A stretch of DNA of 64,000 nt from a bacterium (GCA_021810905.1 JAJZQH010000004.1:167089-231088), one strand, 5' to 3'. Shown: positions 1 through 9,918, numbered from the stretch's first letter. Made by a program: numbers and translations. Notes: generated by a model from the letters alone, not told the origin.

Positions 1-663
1 GGCGGTGCGACAACGATTTCCAGTGTGGCGACGAAGTTGGCTGGAAGAAAAAAAATACATGCGAGCAATGCCGAGGAGGGCCTACTCTATGTGGGGACGA
101 GCTCTTTGCGCTACCTCATCAGATTTCAAAATATGACCAGCTGTAAATATTCGGCATATATTGAATGGCAGCTGCGCTTCCTGGCTACCCTGACAGGCGA
201 TCTCCGTTCGAAACTTCGAGTTCGTCTGCATCACAACGATTACGGTTGGGACATGAGGGAGCGTTTGTTATCTCAGTACCCTGATTTAAATATAGAGTCG
301 TGGTCTCAATCCTATGAAGGAAGCCTCAGAAAATCTCGCATATGTATTATTAATAATTTGTCGACGACGTATACCGAGGCGTTGTCGGTGAACAAGCCGA
401 CGATTCTGTTCTGGGACCCCGAGACGTATCGACTGCGGGACGAAGCGAAACCATACTTCAAAGAGCTGTATGATAATGGACTATTGTATGAGAGTCCGGA
501 GTCAGCTGCTTATGCGCTCAAATCAGTCTACGACGATGTGGAGGGTTGGTGGAATGAAAATGCGCGTCAGGCGGCGGTGAAACGGTTTTGCGGCATATTT
601 GCCAGGACTTCGCCTGATGCCGTCGATTTGTGGGCAAAGGAAATAATCCGATGCGTTCAGTGA
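1..663 (+). CDS. LIC12162-like surface-polysaccharide transferase, 3' part
   Basis: The frame is open to the left edge of the window, so this is the C-terminal part (about 220 residues) of a longer protein; an internal GTG at 25 is not a convincing start. The fragment contains DYGWDMRERL, then SRICIINNLSTTYTEALS and KPTILFWDP, a GT-B-like C-terminal layout (acceptor or nucleotide-sugar side) that I associate with the LIC12162 family of putative transferases in O-antigen clusters. It is followed after 13 bp by the flippase gene, so it is probably co-transcribed with the polysaccharide operon. Family assignment is from memory of the motifs; a general CDP-glycerol or capsule-type transferase is the main alternative. 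Confidence 0.55.
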   Translation, partial: GGATTISSVATKLAGRKKIHASNAEEGLLYVGTSSLRYLIRFQNMTSCKYSAYIEWQLRFLATLTGDLRSKLRVRLHHNDYGWDMRERLLSQYPDLNIESWSQSYEGSLRKSRICIINNLSTTYTEALSVNKPTILFWDPETYRLRDEAKPYFKELYDNGLLYESPESAAYALKSVYDDVEGWWNENARQAAVKRFCGIFARTSPDAVDLWAKEIIRCVQ

Positions 664-676
664 TTGATGTGACAGC

Positions 677-2227
677 GTGGTATCTCGATTGAAAACCGAA
701 GACTCCCTCAACAAGCGATATACTTATAAGCTCGGTACGAACCTTATCGGCCTTGCGATCGGGGCCGTTACCTTGGGTATCGTGCCCAGGGGCCTTGGTC
801 CGGTTGCATACGGAAACTTCAATTTTCTTTCGAATTTCTTCACGCAAACCGTAGGATTCCTCGAAATGGGTACGTCTCTCTGTTTCTTTACGAAACTTTC
901 GCAGCGGCAGGGAGATCACGGGATCGTGTCCTTTTATTTCCGGTTTTCGCTGCTGATCATGATGGTCGTGACGATTTTTCTGCTTTTGGCCAGGGTGTTG
1001 GGGGTCTCCGGCAGAATCTGGCCGGATCAGCAAGTCAGCTTCGTTTTCGTTGCGGCATTGCTGGCCTTCCTCATGTGGTTTTCTCAGGTGCTGGGGAACA
1101 TGAGCGACGCCTATGGTATTACGACGTCGGCCGAAAAGATGAAGGTGCTGCAGAAAGCGCTAGGTGCCGTGGCGGTAGCGGCACTTTTTCTCTCTGGAAC
1201 GCTGAATCTGGCCACGTATTTCTCGTGTCAGCTCGCCATCGTGGCGCTCCTGATAGGTGCGTTCTTTGCGGTGCTGCGGAAGTCCTCGCCTTTTAGGGGG
1301 ATGAGCTGGCGTCTCGATTCCGCGGCGACGAAGTCCTACGTCAGGGAATTTTCGAAATACAGCCACCCGCTCATCGTCTACGCCTTCTTCAGCTCTTTTT
1401 TGCCGGGCATTGCCGATAGATGGCTCCTGCAGGTTTTTGGAGGCAGTATCCAACAGGGATTCTTCGGCCTCTCATATCAGATTTGCGGAGTGTGCCTCAT
1501 CTTCACGACCGCTATGACTCCGTTACTGATGAGGGAGTTCTCCATCGCGCACGGCAGAAATGATCTGAATCATATGGCGGTCCTATTCCGCCGCTATATC
1601 CCCATGCTCTTCGCTGTCGCAGCCTTCTTTTCCTGCTTCATCGCGGTTCAGGCGGACAAGGTCGTAGCCCTCTTCGGAGGCGCGAAGTATGCGGGTGCGG
1701 GGATGGCGGTTGCGATCATGGCTTTTTATCCGATGTGCCAGACATACGGACAGTTGAGCGGTTCCGTATTTTTCGCGACCGGCCAGACGGGCCTCTATCG
1801 CAATATCGGTGTATTATTCAACCTGATCGGTCTTCCTGTTACGTATTTTTTGATTGCACCAGCCGGAAAGTTTGGACTGGACGCTGGAGCTATGGGGCTC
1901 GCGGTAAAGACGGTCGGACTCTCATTTGTGGTCGTGAACGTCCAGCTGTGGTTCAATGCCCGCCTGCTGAGTCTGCCATTCAGGAAATTCGTCGCACATC
2001 AACTGGGTACGATACTGATACTGGTTTTGACCGCCGCCGCCGTAGCCAAGTGTGCAGATCTGCTCACAAGTTCGCTGCTTGTCTCGTTTGTAGTGAGCGG
2101 CATATTCTATCTGCTGGGGAGCGCCGGCATATTATTCCTGCTGCCGTCTATGTTCTCAATGACACGGCGGGAGTTGCTGTCCAATGTTGGCCGGTGCGGA
2201 CTCTATGTGAAGCAGTGCTTTGCATAA
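677..2227 (+). CDS. wzx: Wzx-type O-unit flippase (MATE/PST superfamily)
   Basis: A 516-residue very hydrophobic protein with about 12-14 membrane segments and the N-terminal layout of polysaccharide transporters: basic start, a first helix at about residues 20-40 ending in PRGLGPVAYGNFNF, which matches the G-P-x-x-Y/F-G-x-x pattern of the family. It would flip lipid-linked repeat units across the inner membrane. The GTG start at 677 is chosen because it is the first usable codon after the upstream stop; no strong Shine-Dalgarno is seen. It sits between a transferase and a methyltransferase in the same direction with short gaps, which supports an operon. Confidence 0.85.
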   Translation: MVSRLKTEDSLNKRYTYKLGTNLIGLAIGAVTLGIVPRGLGPVAYGNFNFLSNFFTQTVGFLEMGTSLCFFTKLSQRQGDHGIVSFYFRFSLLIMMVVTIFLLLARVLGVSGRIWPDQQVSFVFVAALLAFLMWFSQVLGNMSDAYGITTSAEKMKVLQKALGAVAVAALFLSGTLNLATYFSCQLAIVALLIGAFFAVLRKSSPFRGMSWRLDSAATKSYVREFSKYSHPLIVYAFFSSFLPGIADRWLLQVFGGSIQQGFFGLSYQICGVCLIFTTAMTPLLMREFSIAHGRNDLNHMAVLFRRYIPMLFAVAAFFSCFIAVQADKVVALFGGAKYAGAGMAVAIMAFYPMCQTYGQLSGSVFFATGQTGLYRNIGVLFNLIGLPVTYFLIAPAGKFGLDAGAMGLAVKTVGLSFVVVNVQLWFNARLLSLPFRKFVAHQLGTILILVLTAAAVAKCADLLTSSLLVSFVVSGIFYLLGSAGILFLLPSMFSMTRRELLSNVGRCGLYVKQCFA

Positions 2228-2236
2228 GAAACATCG

Positions 2237-3067
2237 ATGATTGCGACTATAAAAAAAACGCTATCCATCTATTACCAGCGGCTGCTGACTCATTCACTCC
2301 GCTGTGCAATGAATGAACAAGGCTTGTCCGATCTTGTGCGAAGACTCGAAGAACTTGTACCTGATATTACCGATCAATATTCTTCGTTCAAGATCGACAC
2401 GCCCTATTTGAATGCAAATGTTCGAAATATTCATGCATTTCAAATAGCGCTGGTAAATGAGGTGATCGACGAATTCAATCAGCCGACGATTGTTGATATA
2501 GGCGATTCGTCGGGAACTCATCTTGAGTATATCCTGAAACTTCATCAGGATATGAAAAAGATCAGGTGTCTCAGCGTTAATCTGGACTCCAACGCAGTTG
2601 AAAAAATACGAAAAAAGGGGATGGAAGCCGTTCACGCTAGAGCTGAAGAATTACAGAATTACAATATCAACGCCGACATCTTTCTCTGTTTTGCAACTCT
2701 CGAACATTTGTCGGACCCTTGCAGGTTTCTCCACGAGCTTTCTTCAAAGACCAATGCCAAATATCTCATTGTCACGATTCCGTATCAACGCCACACGAGG
2801 GTGGGTATGTATCATATCCGCAATGATCGAGCAGGTGACGTCTCTGCGGAAAATACGCATATCGTTGAGTTCTGCCCTGAGGATTTCAGGCTGATTGCGC
2901 AACATTCCGGATGGAAGATACAAAAAGAACGAATTTATTATCAGTATCCGAGAAGGCATTTCCTGCGCTTGACTCGGAGTATCTGGAAGAGAAGCGATTT
3001 TGAAGGTTTTTATGGCGTCATATTGGCGAAGGATTCCAGGTGGTCATCACGGTACACGGATTGGTGA
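2237..3067 (+). CDS. Class I SAM-dependent methyltransferase
   Basis: A 276-residue protein with a Rossmann methyltransferase core: motif I is VDIGDSSG at about residue 95, an acidic residue follows strand 2 (SVNLDSN), and ADIFLCFATLEHLSDP is motif IV/post-IV of the Methyltransf_11/23 type. The third Gly of the usual GxGxG is missing (GDSSG). In a polysaccharide locus it probably O- or N-methylates a sugar or a lipid-linked intermediate; the substrate cannot be read. Base composition is lower in GC than the next gene. Confidence 0.75.
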   Translation: MIATIKKTLSIYYQRLLTHSLRCAMNEQGLSDLVRRLEELVPDITDQYSSFKIDTPYLNANVRNIHAFQIALVNEVIDEFNQPTIVDIGDSSGTHLEYILKLHQDMKKIRCLSVNLDSNAVEKIRKKGMEAVHARAEELQNYNINADIFLCFATLEHLSDPCRFLHELSSKTNAKYLIVTIPYQRHTRVGMYHIRNDRAGDVSAENTHIVEFCPEDFRLIAQHSGWKIQKERIYYQYPRRHFLRLTRSIWKRSDFEGFYGVILAKDSRWSSRYTDW

Positions 3068-3080
3068 GAAGCGAAAAGAC

Positions 3081-4943
3081 ATGAATGACGTTCTGATTAC
3101 ATTTCCCGGTAGAAGCGTCGCAAAAGCCAGAAGGCATCTGGCGAATGAGGGTGCTGTCCGGTGGCTCTATCTGGGGACGAGCTATGTAAGGCTTCGCGTT
3201 CTTGAGGAGATGCTGGGAAATGGATTCACGCGCATCGACATTGCAAGGCTTCACGAGGACGTCGCGCATGATCTGAAAACGGACTATGTGCGCTGGATCG
3301 ACGCCTTGAACAGGAAATACGGCGGCGACCCGGACTGGTGGTACGGCCCTGTGTCGTCGAGAAACGTCTATTACACCAAGCTCTTTCAGTGTCTCTGTTA
3401 CCTGGAAGTGCTCGATAGGTTGGCCGATGGCAACGGCGGGGCGCCGCAACTGATCGTGGTGGAGTCGTTGGGGCTGGCACGTGCCGTTCAGAGATGGGCG
3501 CGGGCAAAACACGTTGCTGCGAAGATCGTCAGCCCGGCAACAGGTCAATGGCTGTTTATGAAGAACGTGGCAATAAGTTTTCTGCAGTGGTTCCAGTCGT
3601 GTTGCGTGATGGCACTACGGTGGATATCGGCGCGCGGATCGATGCTTCTCTTTGGCAAGGGCATGTCGACGAGGCCGCTCGACGTCATCGTCGATATGTA
3701 CGCGCACAGGGATAGCTTTGTCGACGACGGGTCTTTCAAAGATCGATATTTTCCAGGGCTGCTTGCGTATTTGGATCGACAGGGCGCTGAAATATGCGTC
3801 CATCCCAATATCTGCAAAGTTGGATATTCTTATTGGAACATTTACAAGAAAATTCGCAGGAGCAGCACGCCGTTCATAGTGATGGACGATTATCTTCGTC
3901 CGACTGACTATCTGAAGGCGATGCTGTATCCGTTGAGGGCTGTTTTTAAGAAGTGGACTGTGCCGCCCCTGCGAGGGCACGATCTTCAGGAGTTGGCCAG
4001 AGAGGAAACGTGGGAAACGCTCTCCAGTAGTGGACCTGACGCTGTCCTGATGAATCGATTCTATGCGCGCCTGGGAAAAAAGGGAATGTTACCGAAGACC
4101 ATCATAAGGTGGTATGAGAATCAGACCTTGGACAAGGCGATGATCGCCGGAGTGCGTTCCGCTCCCGAGGCGTCGAAGATCGTCGGGGTGCAGATGTTCG
4201 TGCATTCGGCCAATTATCTGAGTCTTTACCCGATATCGTCAGAAGTCGAAGCGAGGTTGGCCCCAGACGTCCTCCTGGAGACCAGCGAATATCAGTGTCA
4301 GAGAGCGGCCTCTTATACGCATACGATCGTGTGTAAGCCCGCCGCGGCCTTGAGATATGCGTATCTGTTTGAGAAGGGCGAAGCGGCTCGTGATCTTGTG
4401 AAAAGGGGAATGACTATACTTGTCGTTCCGCCATACGGCATCGATGAGGGGATCGAGATGCTGGACATGGTCCGTGCCTGGTTGAGGCAATCACCGGAGA
4501 ATGTCAGCGTGAAAATCAAAGTACATCCCGATCATGTTGTGGAAGACTATGCGCGAAGATGCGGGGTAGGTGTCAAGGATGATGCTGTCAGTATTACGCA
4601 CATGAATATGAGGGATGCTCTGGACTCAGCTTCGATCGTGATCTCTTCCAATTCCAGCGCTATGGTCGAAGCTGCAGCGCGCGGTGTGCCTTTGATCATT
4701 ATGGGAAGGCAGACCACGCTCAATATGAACCCTCTTGAGGATGCGGAATCTCCGACGATCACGCAGTGTTATTCAGCGGACGAGTTGTCGAAGGCTATCG
4801 AAACGTACAGGGTGATGCTGGAACGCACATCGAATGAGGACCTTCAAAAGATCGGAGCATCTCTTCGAAATAGATATTTCACCGAAACCAACGAGCTGAC
4901 GTTGCGTCCTTTTTTGGACTCCGCACATGCAATCATCCATTAG
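3081..4943 (+). CDS. Large putative polysaccharide glycosyltransferase (GT-B-like)
   Basis: A 620-residue cytoplasmic protein. The C-terminal third has VKIKVHPDHV followed by SIVISSNSSAMVEAAARGVP, the H-P and S-S-x-x-E-A-A-x-G-x-P signatures of GT-B enzymes that use CDP- or CMP-activated donors (capsule synthesis, CDP-glycerol and LIC12162 relatives). The N-terminal half is unrecognised. The ATG at 3081 was chosen over the upstream one at 3000, which would overlap the methyltransferase by 68 bp. Gene order suggests a role in building the surface glycan. Specificity is unknown. Confidence 0.5.
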   Translation: MNDVLITFPGRSVAKARRHLANEGAVRWLYLGTSYVRLRVLEEMLGNGFTRIDIARLHEDVAHDLKTDYVRWIDALNRKYGGDPDWWYGPVSSRNVYYTKLFQCLCYLEVLDRLADGNGGAPQLIVVESLGLARAVQRWARAKHVAAKIVSPATGQWLFMKNVAISFLQWFQSCCVMALRWISARGSMLLFGKGMSTRPLDVIVDMYAHRDSFVDDGSFKDRYFPGLLAYLDRQGAEICVHPNICKVGYSYWNIYKKIRRSSTPFIVMDDYLRPTDYLKAMLYPLRAVFKKWTVPPLRGHDLQELAREETWETLSSSGPDAVLMNRFYARLGKKGMLPKTIIRWYENQTLDKAMIAGVRSAPEASKIVGVQMFVHSANYLSLYPISSEVEARLAPDVLLETSEYQCQRAASYTHTIVCKPAAALRYAYLFEKGEAARDLVKRGMTILVVPPYGIDEGIEMLDMVRAWLRQSPENVSVKIKVHPDHVVEDYARRCGVGVKDDAVSITHMNMRDALDSASIVISSNSSAMVEAAARGVPLIIMGRQTTLNMNPLEDAESPTITQCYSADELSKAIETYRVMLERTSNEDLQKIGASLRNRYFTETNELTLRPFLDSAHAIIH

Positions 4944-4950
4944 GCCGACT

Positions 4951-6426
4951 ATGAAGCAGATACGCCGAGTGTTGCTCATCGCGCCGCCAGTGATGACATT
5001 CAGGCAGAACAGAGACATCAACCCGATGCCACCGATGGGACTGGGATATTTGGCCTCGTCCATAGAAGGGATGGGCATTGAGGTCGAGATCCTCGATTGC
5101 CTGATGGAAGGGTGGACATGCGAAGAGCGCATCGGCGAGCATCTCATTCGTGTTGGGCTTTGCGACGACGATATTGCGTCCCGTGTGGCGAAGTATAATG
5201 CGGATGTTATTGGAATCGCCTGTCAGTTCAGTCGCCAGAACCAGATTTATCATGATCTGTTGCGCCTTGTTAAGGCGGTGAAACCGGAGACGATTACGAT
5301 TGCTGGCGGCGCGCACGCGACGGTGTGTCCGGAAGAGATGCTGAAAAACGAGGCGTGTGATTATGTGCTTTGCGGGGAGGCTGAACAATCGTTACGGGAC
5401 CTGCTTGAACGGCTGACGCGAGAGGAGGGTCTGTCGGAGGTCGACGGGCTCGGCTGGAAATCAGGAGGCGAGCTGCACCTGAATCCGAAGACAGGGTGGG
5501 TGGAACAATTGGATGATATTGCGTTTCCTGCCTATCATATAATGAAGCTCGAGCGCTATTATGGTCTCCCCGCGTCACATGGAATGCGGCACCGTGAGCG
5601 TTTCAGCCCCGTAGTTACCTCGCGCGGCTGCCCCGCGCGTTGCACCTTCTGTAGCGCTCACCGTGTTTGGGGTAGAAAGTATCGGGTGAGATCCGTCGGA
5701 AACGTTATCGAGGAAATGCGCTTGTTGCGCGATAGGTACGGCGTCCAGGAGATCATGTTCGAGGACGACAATGTGACGGCGAACCGGAAACGGGCGATGG
5801 AGTTATTCTCGCGTATTAAGGAGGAACGTCTCGGATTTGTGTGGGATACGCCGAACGGCGTGGGCGCGTGGTCGATCGACGAGGGGATGCTGGAGGCGAT
5901 GAAGGCATCGGGGTGTCTCAGGGTGAATTTTCCGGTCGAGAGCGGCTCGCAGCGGGTGCTTGATACCATCATAAAGAAACCCCTCAAGCTCGATCATGTT
6001 CGGCGTCTGATCGTGTATTGTCAAAAGATTGGACTTGATTGCGGTATGTTTCTCGTCGTCGGCATGCCCGGAGAAACGATCCCGGACATCTGGGCATCAT
6101 TCAGATTTGCCGCCTCATGCCGATGCTTCGAACCTCATATTTCCGTGGCGACTCCTTATCCTGGAACCGATCTCTATGATACATGCAGGGAGAACGGCTA
6201 CCTTTCACGCGAAGTTCGGATGGAGGATTACTACACCAGGAGTTTTCTCATTCGAACTCCGCATTGGTCGGTGCGGAAGCTGGCGAGGACGCTTTTTTGG
6301 GGGAGGGTCTATCTGGCGATCCGGGCCGCGTTTGCGGAGCCGGCTTCTATGATGACTACCGTTAAAAAAATGTTTGCCGGGGGATTTCGACGAGCCAAAT
6401 TCTTGTCTCAGCGTCTTACAAACTAA
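4951..6426 (+). CDS. B12-binding-domain radical SAM enzyme (BchE-like), first copy
   Basis: About 490 residues. The N-terminal 150 residues form a cobalamin-type Rossmann domain (LLIAPP start, PMGLGYLASSIE, IAGGAHATVCPEEML). The radical SAM core follows, with RGCPARCTFCSAHR giving the CxxxCxxC 4Fe-4S motif at about residue 220, and a later GMFLVVGMPGET strand. The B12 DxHxxG motif is not evident, as in many class B methylases. It should catalyse a radical methylation or rearrangement. The ATG at 4951 starts the typical MKQIRRVLLI; an ATG at 4927 would overlap the preceding gene. A second enzyme of this type lies at 18170. Confidence 0.85.
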   Translation: MKQIRRVLLIAPPVMTFRQNRDINPMPPMGLGYLASSIEGMGIEVEILDCLMEGWTCEERIGEHLIRVGLCDDDIASRVAKYNADVIGIACQFSRQNQIYHDLLRLVKAVKPETITIAGGAHATVCPEEMLKNEACDYVLCGEAEQSLRDLLERLTREEGLSEVDGLGWKSGGELHLNPKTGWVEQLDDIAFPAYHIMKLERYYGLPASHGMRHRERFSPVVTSRGCPARCTFCSAHRVWGRKYRVRSVGNVIEEMRLLRDRYGVQEIMFEDDNVTANRKRAMELFSRIKEERLGFVWDTPNGVGAWSIDEGMLEAMKASGCLRVNFPVESGSQRVLDTIIKKPLKLDHVRRLIVYCQKIGLDCGMFLVVGMPGETIPDIWASFRFAASCRCFEPHISVATPYPGTDLYDTCRENGYLSREVRMEDYYTRSFLIRTPHWSVRKLARTLFWGRVYLAIRAAFAEPASMMTTVKKMFAGGFRRAKFLSQRLTN

Positions 6427-6428
6427 TT

Positions 6429-7055
6429 ATGAGCACTATTACGGACTGTATCTGCAGATATCTTAACTGGTTTCAGGGGAAGAGTGCTTCCGTGACCGGC
6501 ACGGCGCTGCTGCGTCTCAAGGCGCGATGCCTGGGTATCGAATTGGGCGAAGGCGTCCGGTGCTGGGGGAAGGTTCATCTCTCCCGACATTCCGGCAGCA
6601 GGATCGAAATTGGAAATAATGTCTCAGTCGTCTCTTCGTCGCAACGATGCACGTCTTCTTCCATCTACGCACCTACGAAGTTCAAGACTCTGTCGCGCCA
6701 AGCCTCCATTGTCGTAGACGATGGCGTTGGTCTGAATGGCACCTCCATTACAGCGCGAACGAAGAGCATCAAGATCGGCGCCGAGACGATGGTCGCGCCG
6801 AACGTCGTTATCATGGATTCGGATTTTCACGTCCTGTGGCCGCCGGAGGGGAGGGTGCTGCATCCGGCGTTTGAAACTGATGCGGACGTCCTGATCGGCA
6901 AAAACGTCTGGATCGGCAGCGGCTCGATGATCCTCAAGGGCTCTCGAGTCGGCGATAATTCTGTGATTGCAGCGGGCAGTGTGGTGACAGGCGACATCCC
7001 TGCCAATGTGCTTGCGGGCGGCGTCCCCGCCCGGGTGATTCGATCCCTTCCATGA
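6429..7055 (+). CDS. Left-handed beta-helix acyltransferase (WbbJ/maa type)
   Basis: A 208-residue protein with hexapeptide repeats from residue 35 to the C-terminus (IELGEGV, IEIGNNV, IKIGAETMVAPNVVI, VLIGKNVWIGSGSMILKG, VGDNSVIAAGSVV). It ends in the family's GGVPARVIR motif, and SDFH supplies the catalytic-type histidine. It probably O-acetylates a sugar of the repeat unit in the cytoplasm. It starts 2 bp after the radical SAM stop. Confidence 0.85.
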   Translation: MSTITDCICRYLNWFQGKSASVTGTALLRLKARCLGIELGEGVRCWGKVHLSRHSGSRIEIGNNVSVVSSSQRCTSSSIYAPTKFKTLSRQASIVVDDGVGLNGTSITARTKSIKIGAETMVAPNVVIMDSDFHVLWPPEGRVLHPAFETDADVLIGKNVWIGSGSMILKGSRVGDNSVIAAGSVVTGDIPANVLAGGVPARVIRSLP

Positions 7056-7062
7056 TATATCG

Positions 7063-8001
7063 ATGAATCCTTCGAAACCGACCGTCAGCGTGATCATGAA
7101 TTGCTTCAACGGCCAGCGCTATCTCCGCGAGGCCATCGACAGCGTCTATGCGCAGTCGTACCCTGATTGGGAAATCGTCTTCTTTGACAATGCCTCGACC
7201 GACGACTCGGCCGTCATCGCCCGGAGTTATGATGACAGGCTGCGCTATTTCAAAGGGGATCGGACAGTGCCTCTCGGCGCGGCTCGAAACTGCGCGATCG
7301 AACAGGCTCGCGGCGAATTCATCGCGTTTCTCGACTGCGACGATCGATGGTCGGCAAAGAAACTGGAGCGACAGATACCGCTGTTCCGGGATTCTCAGAT
7401 CGGCATCGTTTATTCCGACGCTGTCGTTTTCAACCAGGATGGCGATCGATCACGATTTTACGATCGCATGCCGTCCTCAACAGGGGAGTGCTTCAGGCAG
7501 CTGTTGAAGGAGTACTTCCTCTGTATGCCGACGGTGATGATCAGGCGAACGGCGCTCGATGAGGTGGGCGAGTGGTTTGATCCGCGATTCGAAATCAGCG
7601 AAGAGGCCGACCTTTTCATACGTCTTGCGCGGCGCTGGAGCCTGGCGATGGTGAAAGAGCCTTTGGCGGAGTACCGGGTTCACGCCCAGAGCTCCACATG
7701 GTCCAGGGGACACCTGGTTGCCGAGGAGGCCGAGTTGCTGCTTTCGAAGCTCAAGAGCGCGACGCCTGATTTCTGGGAACGCTTTGGAGACGAAGCGGAA
7801 TATTTCAGGATGACCTCGCGCCTCAGGAAGGCGAGTTATTGTTTCAGGACCGGTGACTCCAGGGGAGCTCGGAACTGTGCCTTTCCATACGCGTTGAAGT
7901 CGCGGTACGCCTTGATGCTGCTGGTGGCGTCTTTTTTGCCGGAAGCGGTGATCCATCCCCTGCAGAAGTGGTATCTGCGGAAACGGGTAACGGCCAGTTG
8001 A
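7063..8001 (+). CDS. Family 2 glycosyltransferase
   Basis: A 312-residue GT-A protein: VSVIMNCFNGQRYLREAIDS at the N-terminus, FDNASTDDSAVIA next, then FIAFLDCDDRW carrying the DxD-type metal site, and EISEEADLFIRL as the acceptor/base region. It transfers one sugar of the repeat unit. Its stop overlaps the TTG start of the following gene by 4 bp (TTGA), indicating translational coupling. Confidence 0.9.
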   Translation: MNPSKPTVSVIMNCFNGQRYLREAIDSVYAQSYPDWEIVFFDNASTDDSAVIARSYDDRLRYFKGDRTVPLGAARNCAIEQARGEFIAFLDCDDRWSAKKLERQIPLFRDSQIGIVYSDAVVFNQDGDRSRFYDRMPSSTGECFRQLLKEYFLCMPTVMIRRTALDEVGEWFDPRFEISEEADLFIRLARRWSLAMVKEPLAEYRVHAQSSTWSRGHLVAEEAELLLSKLKSATPDFWERFGDEAEYFRMTSRLRKASYCFRTGDSRGARNCAFPYALKSRYALMLLVASFLPEAVIHPLQKWYLRKRVTAS

Positions 8002-8786
8002 AGATCCTTTTTTCTCCGTACTTTCTCTGTCTGGCGCTTCTCTGGGCGCTCTGCCTTGTGCAGGCGATAGGTGCGTGGCGCATAGGGAGGGGCTTGAGAG
8101 CGTTGTCTGTTGCTTGTTTTCTGATAGTCATCGTGTTGACGCTGCTGAGTCTACCTCTGGTGGATGCGTATCTCAGCACTCGTTTGGAAATGAAGGACGC
8201 TTACGAAAATATTTGCCCGGTCGATGCGGTCGTTGTCCTGGCAGGCGGCTATTATGGAAGCAGGAATCCGGAAGATAGAATGCTGGCCGGCGAATCCGCC
8301 GGTCGCGTGCTAAAGGGCGTCGAGATCTACAAAAGGTGCGACTCCAGGATTCTGATCATGAGCGGCGGGACGGATGGGGACGAAGGGCATGAGGAAAGCT
8401 TTCTCATGAGGGATCTCGCGACCAGGCTGGGGGTCCCTTCGGAGCGGATCGTCACGGAGTCGGCATCCAGAAACACTCGAGAGCACGCCATCAACCTCTG
8501 CAGGGGCGATGCGGTCGGGCTGGACGATGTCATCGCGGTGGTGACCTCGCCATGGCACCTGAAGCGCGCGATGGTCGAGTTCAGGCGCTATTTCCGAAAT
8601 GCCCGTCCGGTGGCTTCGTATGACAGAAGGACAGGCGTTATTTTTAGCGTCCAATCGTTAATTCCTCAGGCTTCCGTCCTGAGCGAGACACTGCTCATGA
8701 TACATGAGTACATGGGTTCACTTTGGTACTGGTTGTTAAACCGATACCCAGGCATTGTGAATGAATCAGGTTGTCAGCGAACGTAG
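7998..8786 (+). CDS. YdcF/ElyC-like DUF218 membrane protein
   Basis: About 262 residues from the TTG at 7998, which overlaps the preceding stop. Two N-terminal membrane helices (to about residue 55) are followed by the DUF218 fold: CPVDAVVVLAGGYYG, ILIMSGGTDG, TESASRNTREHA and VVTSPWHLKRAM, the ordered motifs of the YdcF/SanA family. These proteins are tied to envelope polysaccharide metabolism and undecaprenyl-phosphate recycling in other bacteria. The exact role here is inferred only from the neighbourhood. Confidence 0.8.
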   Translation: MKILFSPYFLCLALLWALCLVQAIGAWRIGRGLRALSVACFLIVIVLTLLSLPLVDAYLSTRLEMKDAYENICPVDAVVVLAGGYYGSRNPEDRMLAGESAGRVLKGVEIYKRCDSRILIMSGGTDGDEGHEESFLMRDLATRLGVPSERIVTESASRNTREHAINLCRGDAVGLDDVIAVVTSPWHLKRAMVEFRRYFRNARPVASYDRRTGVIFSVQSLIPQASVLSETLLMIHEYMGSLWYWLLNRYPGIVNESGCQRT

Positions 8787-8808
8787 CGCGGTCGCGATAG
8801 CGACCGCG
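8787..8808. other. Perfect 9-bp-stem hairpin between ydcF-like and GT4 genes
   Basis: The arms CGCGGTCGC and GCGACCGCG are separated by GATA. No T-tract follows, so it is more likely an mRNA processing or stability hairpin, or a weak pause site, than a terminator. It precedes the GTG start of the next gene by 24 bp. Confidence 0.6.
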
Positions 8809-8832
8809 TGAAGAGATTTAAGGAAGCGCAGC

Positions 8833-9918
8833 GTGGATCGAAGCCATCAAAAAACAGCTCTTGTTATCGGACCGCTGCCTCCGGCGATCGGAGGTATCGC
8901 AACGATCGTGGGAAGTATCCGGGACCATGCAGGAGGCGCCGAAGGTCTGGCGGTCATCGATTCGTCGAAACCTTCTACATTCATTGCGGCAGCGGCACAT
9001 CCAGTGATGTTGGCGTGGAAATTGCTGATGGGTTCTCTTTCCCTGAACAGGGGAAAAGTCCTCATGTTCTCCGGAGCCTACCGTTCCTTCTGGGAGAAAT
9101 GCATGTGGAGCACGATTGTCCGCCTTTCGGGCTCGAAGCCCATCGTCGTCATGGTGGATGGTCATTTTCCCACGTTTTACAATCGATTGCCATCAGTGCT
9201 CAAAAAGGTGGCTGCGTATTTCATGTCGCATCTGGATATCCTGGGAGTCCAATCGGAGAGCTGGAAGGAATATTTCAGCGGTATATTCCCTCGCGCGAAC
9301 ATACGGATTGTAGCGGGGGGTGTAGATACAGAGTATTTCTCGCCAGCACCCGCGGCCCGCGAAAGTGGGGCGATCAGGATCTTGTATGTGGGCTGGATGA
9401 TCGAACAGAAGGGGATTGATGATCTTCTGAAGGCTGCTCAGATTCTCCATCAGGAGGAGAGGGATTTCGCGATGCGTCTCGTGGGTCCGACGTTCGGTCG
9501 CGATGAGGCCATGAGGTCGATGATAAGGGAGCTGGGCCTGGCTACAAAGGTGAAGCTGATCGGTGCGATAGCGTGTAGGGCGAAACTCCGGGAAGAATAT
9601 CGTGCAGCCGACATGTTTGCATTCCCTTCGCATTATGAGGGGTTCCCGGTGGCGTTGCTGGAGGCGATCTCCTCCGGACTCCCGTGTCTCGGAACGACAG
9701 TTGGAGGAATCCCTGATATACTCGATCAGGGACGTTGCGGCATCCTGGTGCAGCCGCGGTCTCCGAAAGAGCTTGCAGGGGCTATGCGCACGCTCTTGGA
9801 GAATCCGGAACTCCGGAAGGAGTATGGACAGAGAGCTCGTCTCCGCGCTGTCGAAAACCATTCGCTTCACGAGAGTCTGCAGAGTTATTGCCGGCTCCTC
9901 TCCATCGGAAACCCATGA
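8833..9918 (+). CDS. Family 4 glycosyltransferase
   Basis: A 361-residue GT-B retaining transferase. GGIATIVGSI is the N-terminal acceptor loop, ILYVGWMIEQKGIDDLLKA starts the C-terminal domain, and FPSHYEGFPVALLEAISSGL is the E-x7-E catalytic and nucleotide-sugar signature. GTG start at 8833 with AAGGAAG upstream. The stop overlaps the ATG of the next gene (ATGA), so both are probably one operon. Confidence 0.9.
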   Translation: MDRSHQKTALVIGPLPPAIGGIATIVGSIRDHAGGAEGLAVIDSSKPSTFIAAAAHPVMLAWKLLMGSLSLNRGKVLMFSGAYRSFWEKCMWSTIVRLSGSKPIVVMVDGHFPTFYNRLPSVLKKVAAYFMSHLDILGVQSESWKEYFSGIFPRANIRIVAGGVDTEYFSPAPAARESGAIRILYVGWMIEQKGIDDLLKAAQILHQEERDFAMRLVGPTFGRDEAMRSMIRELGLATKVKLIGAIACRAKLREEYRAADMFAFPSHYEGFPVALLEAISSGLPCLGTTVGGIPDILDQGRCGILVQPRSPKELAGAMRTLLENPELRKEYGQRARLRAVENHSLHESLQSYCRLLSIGNP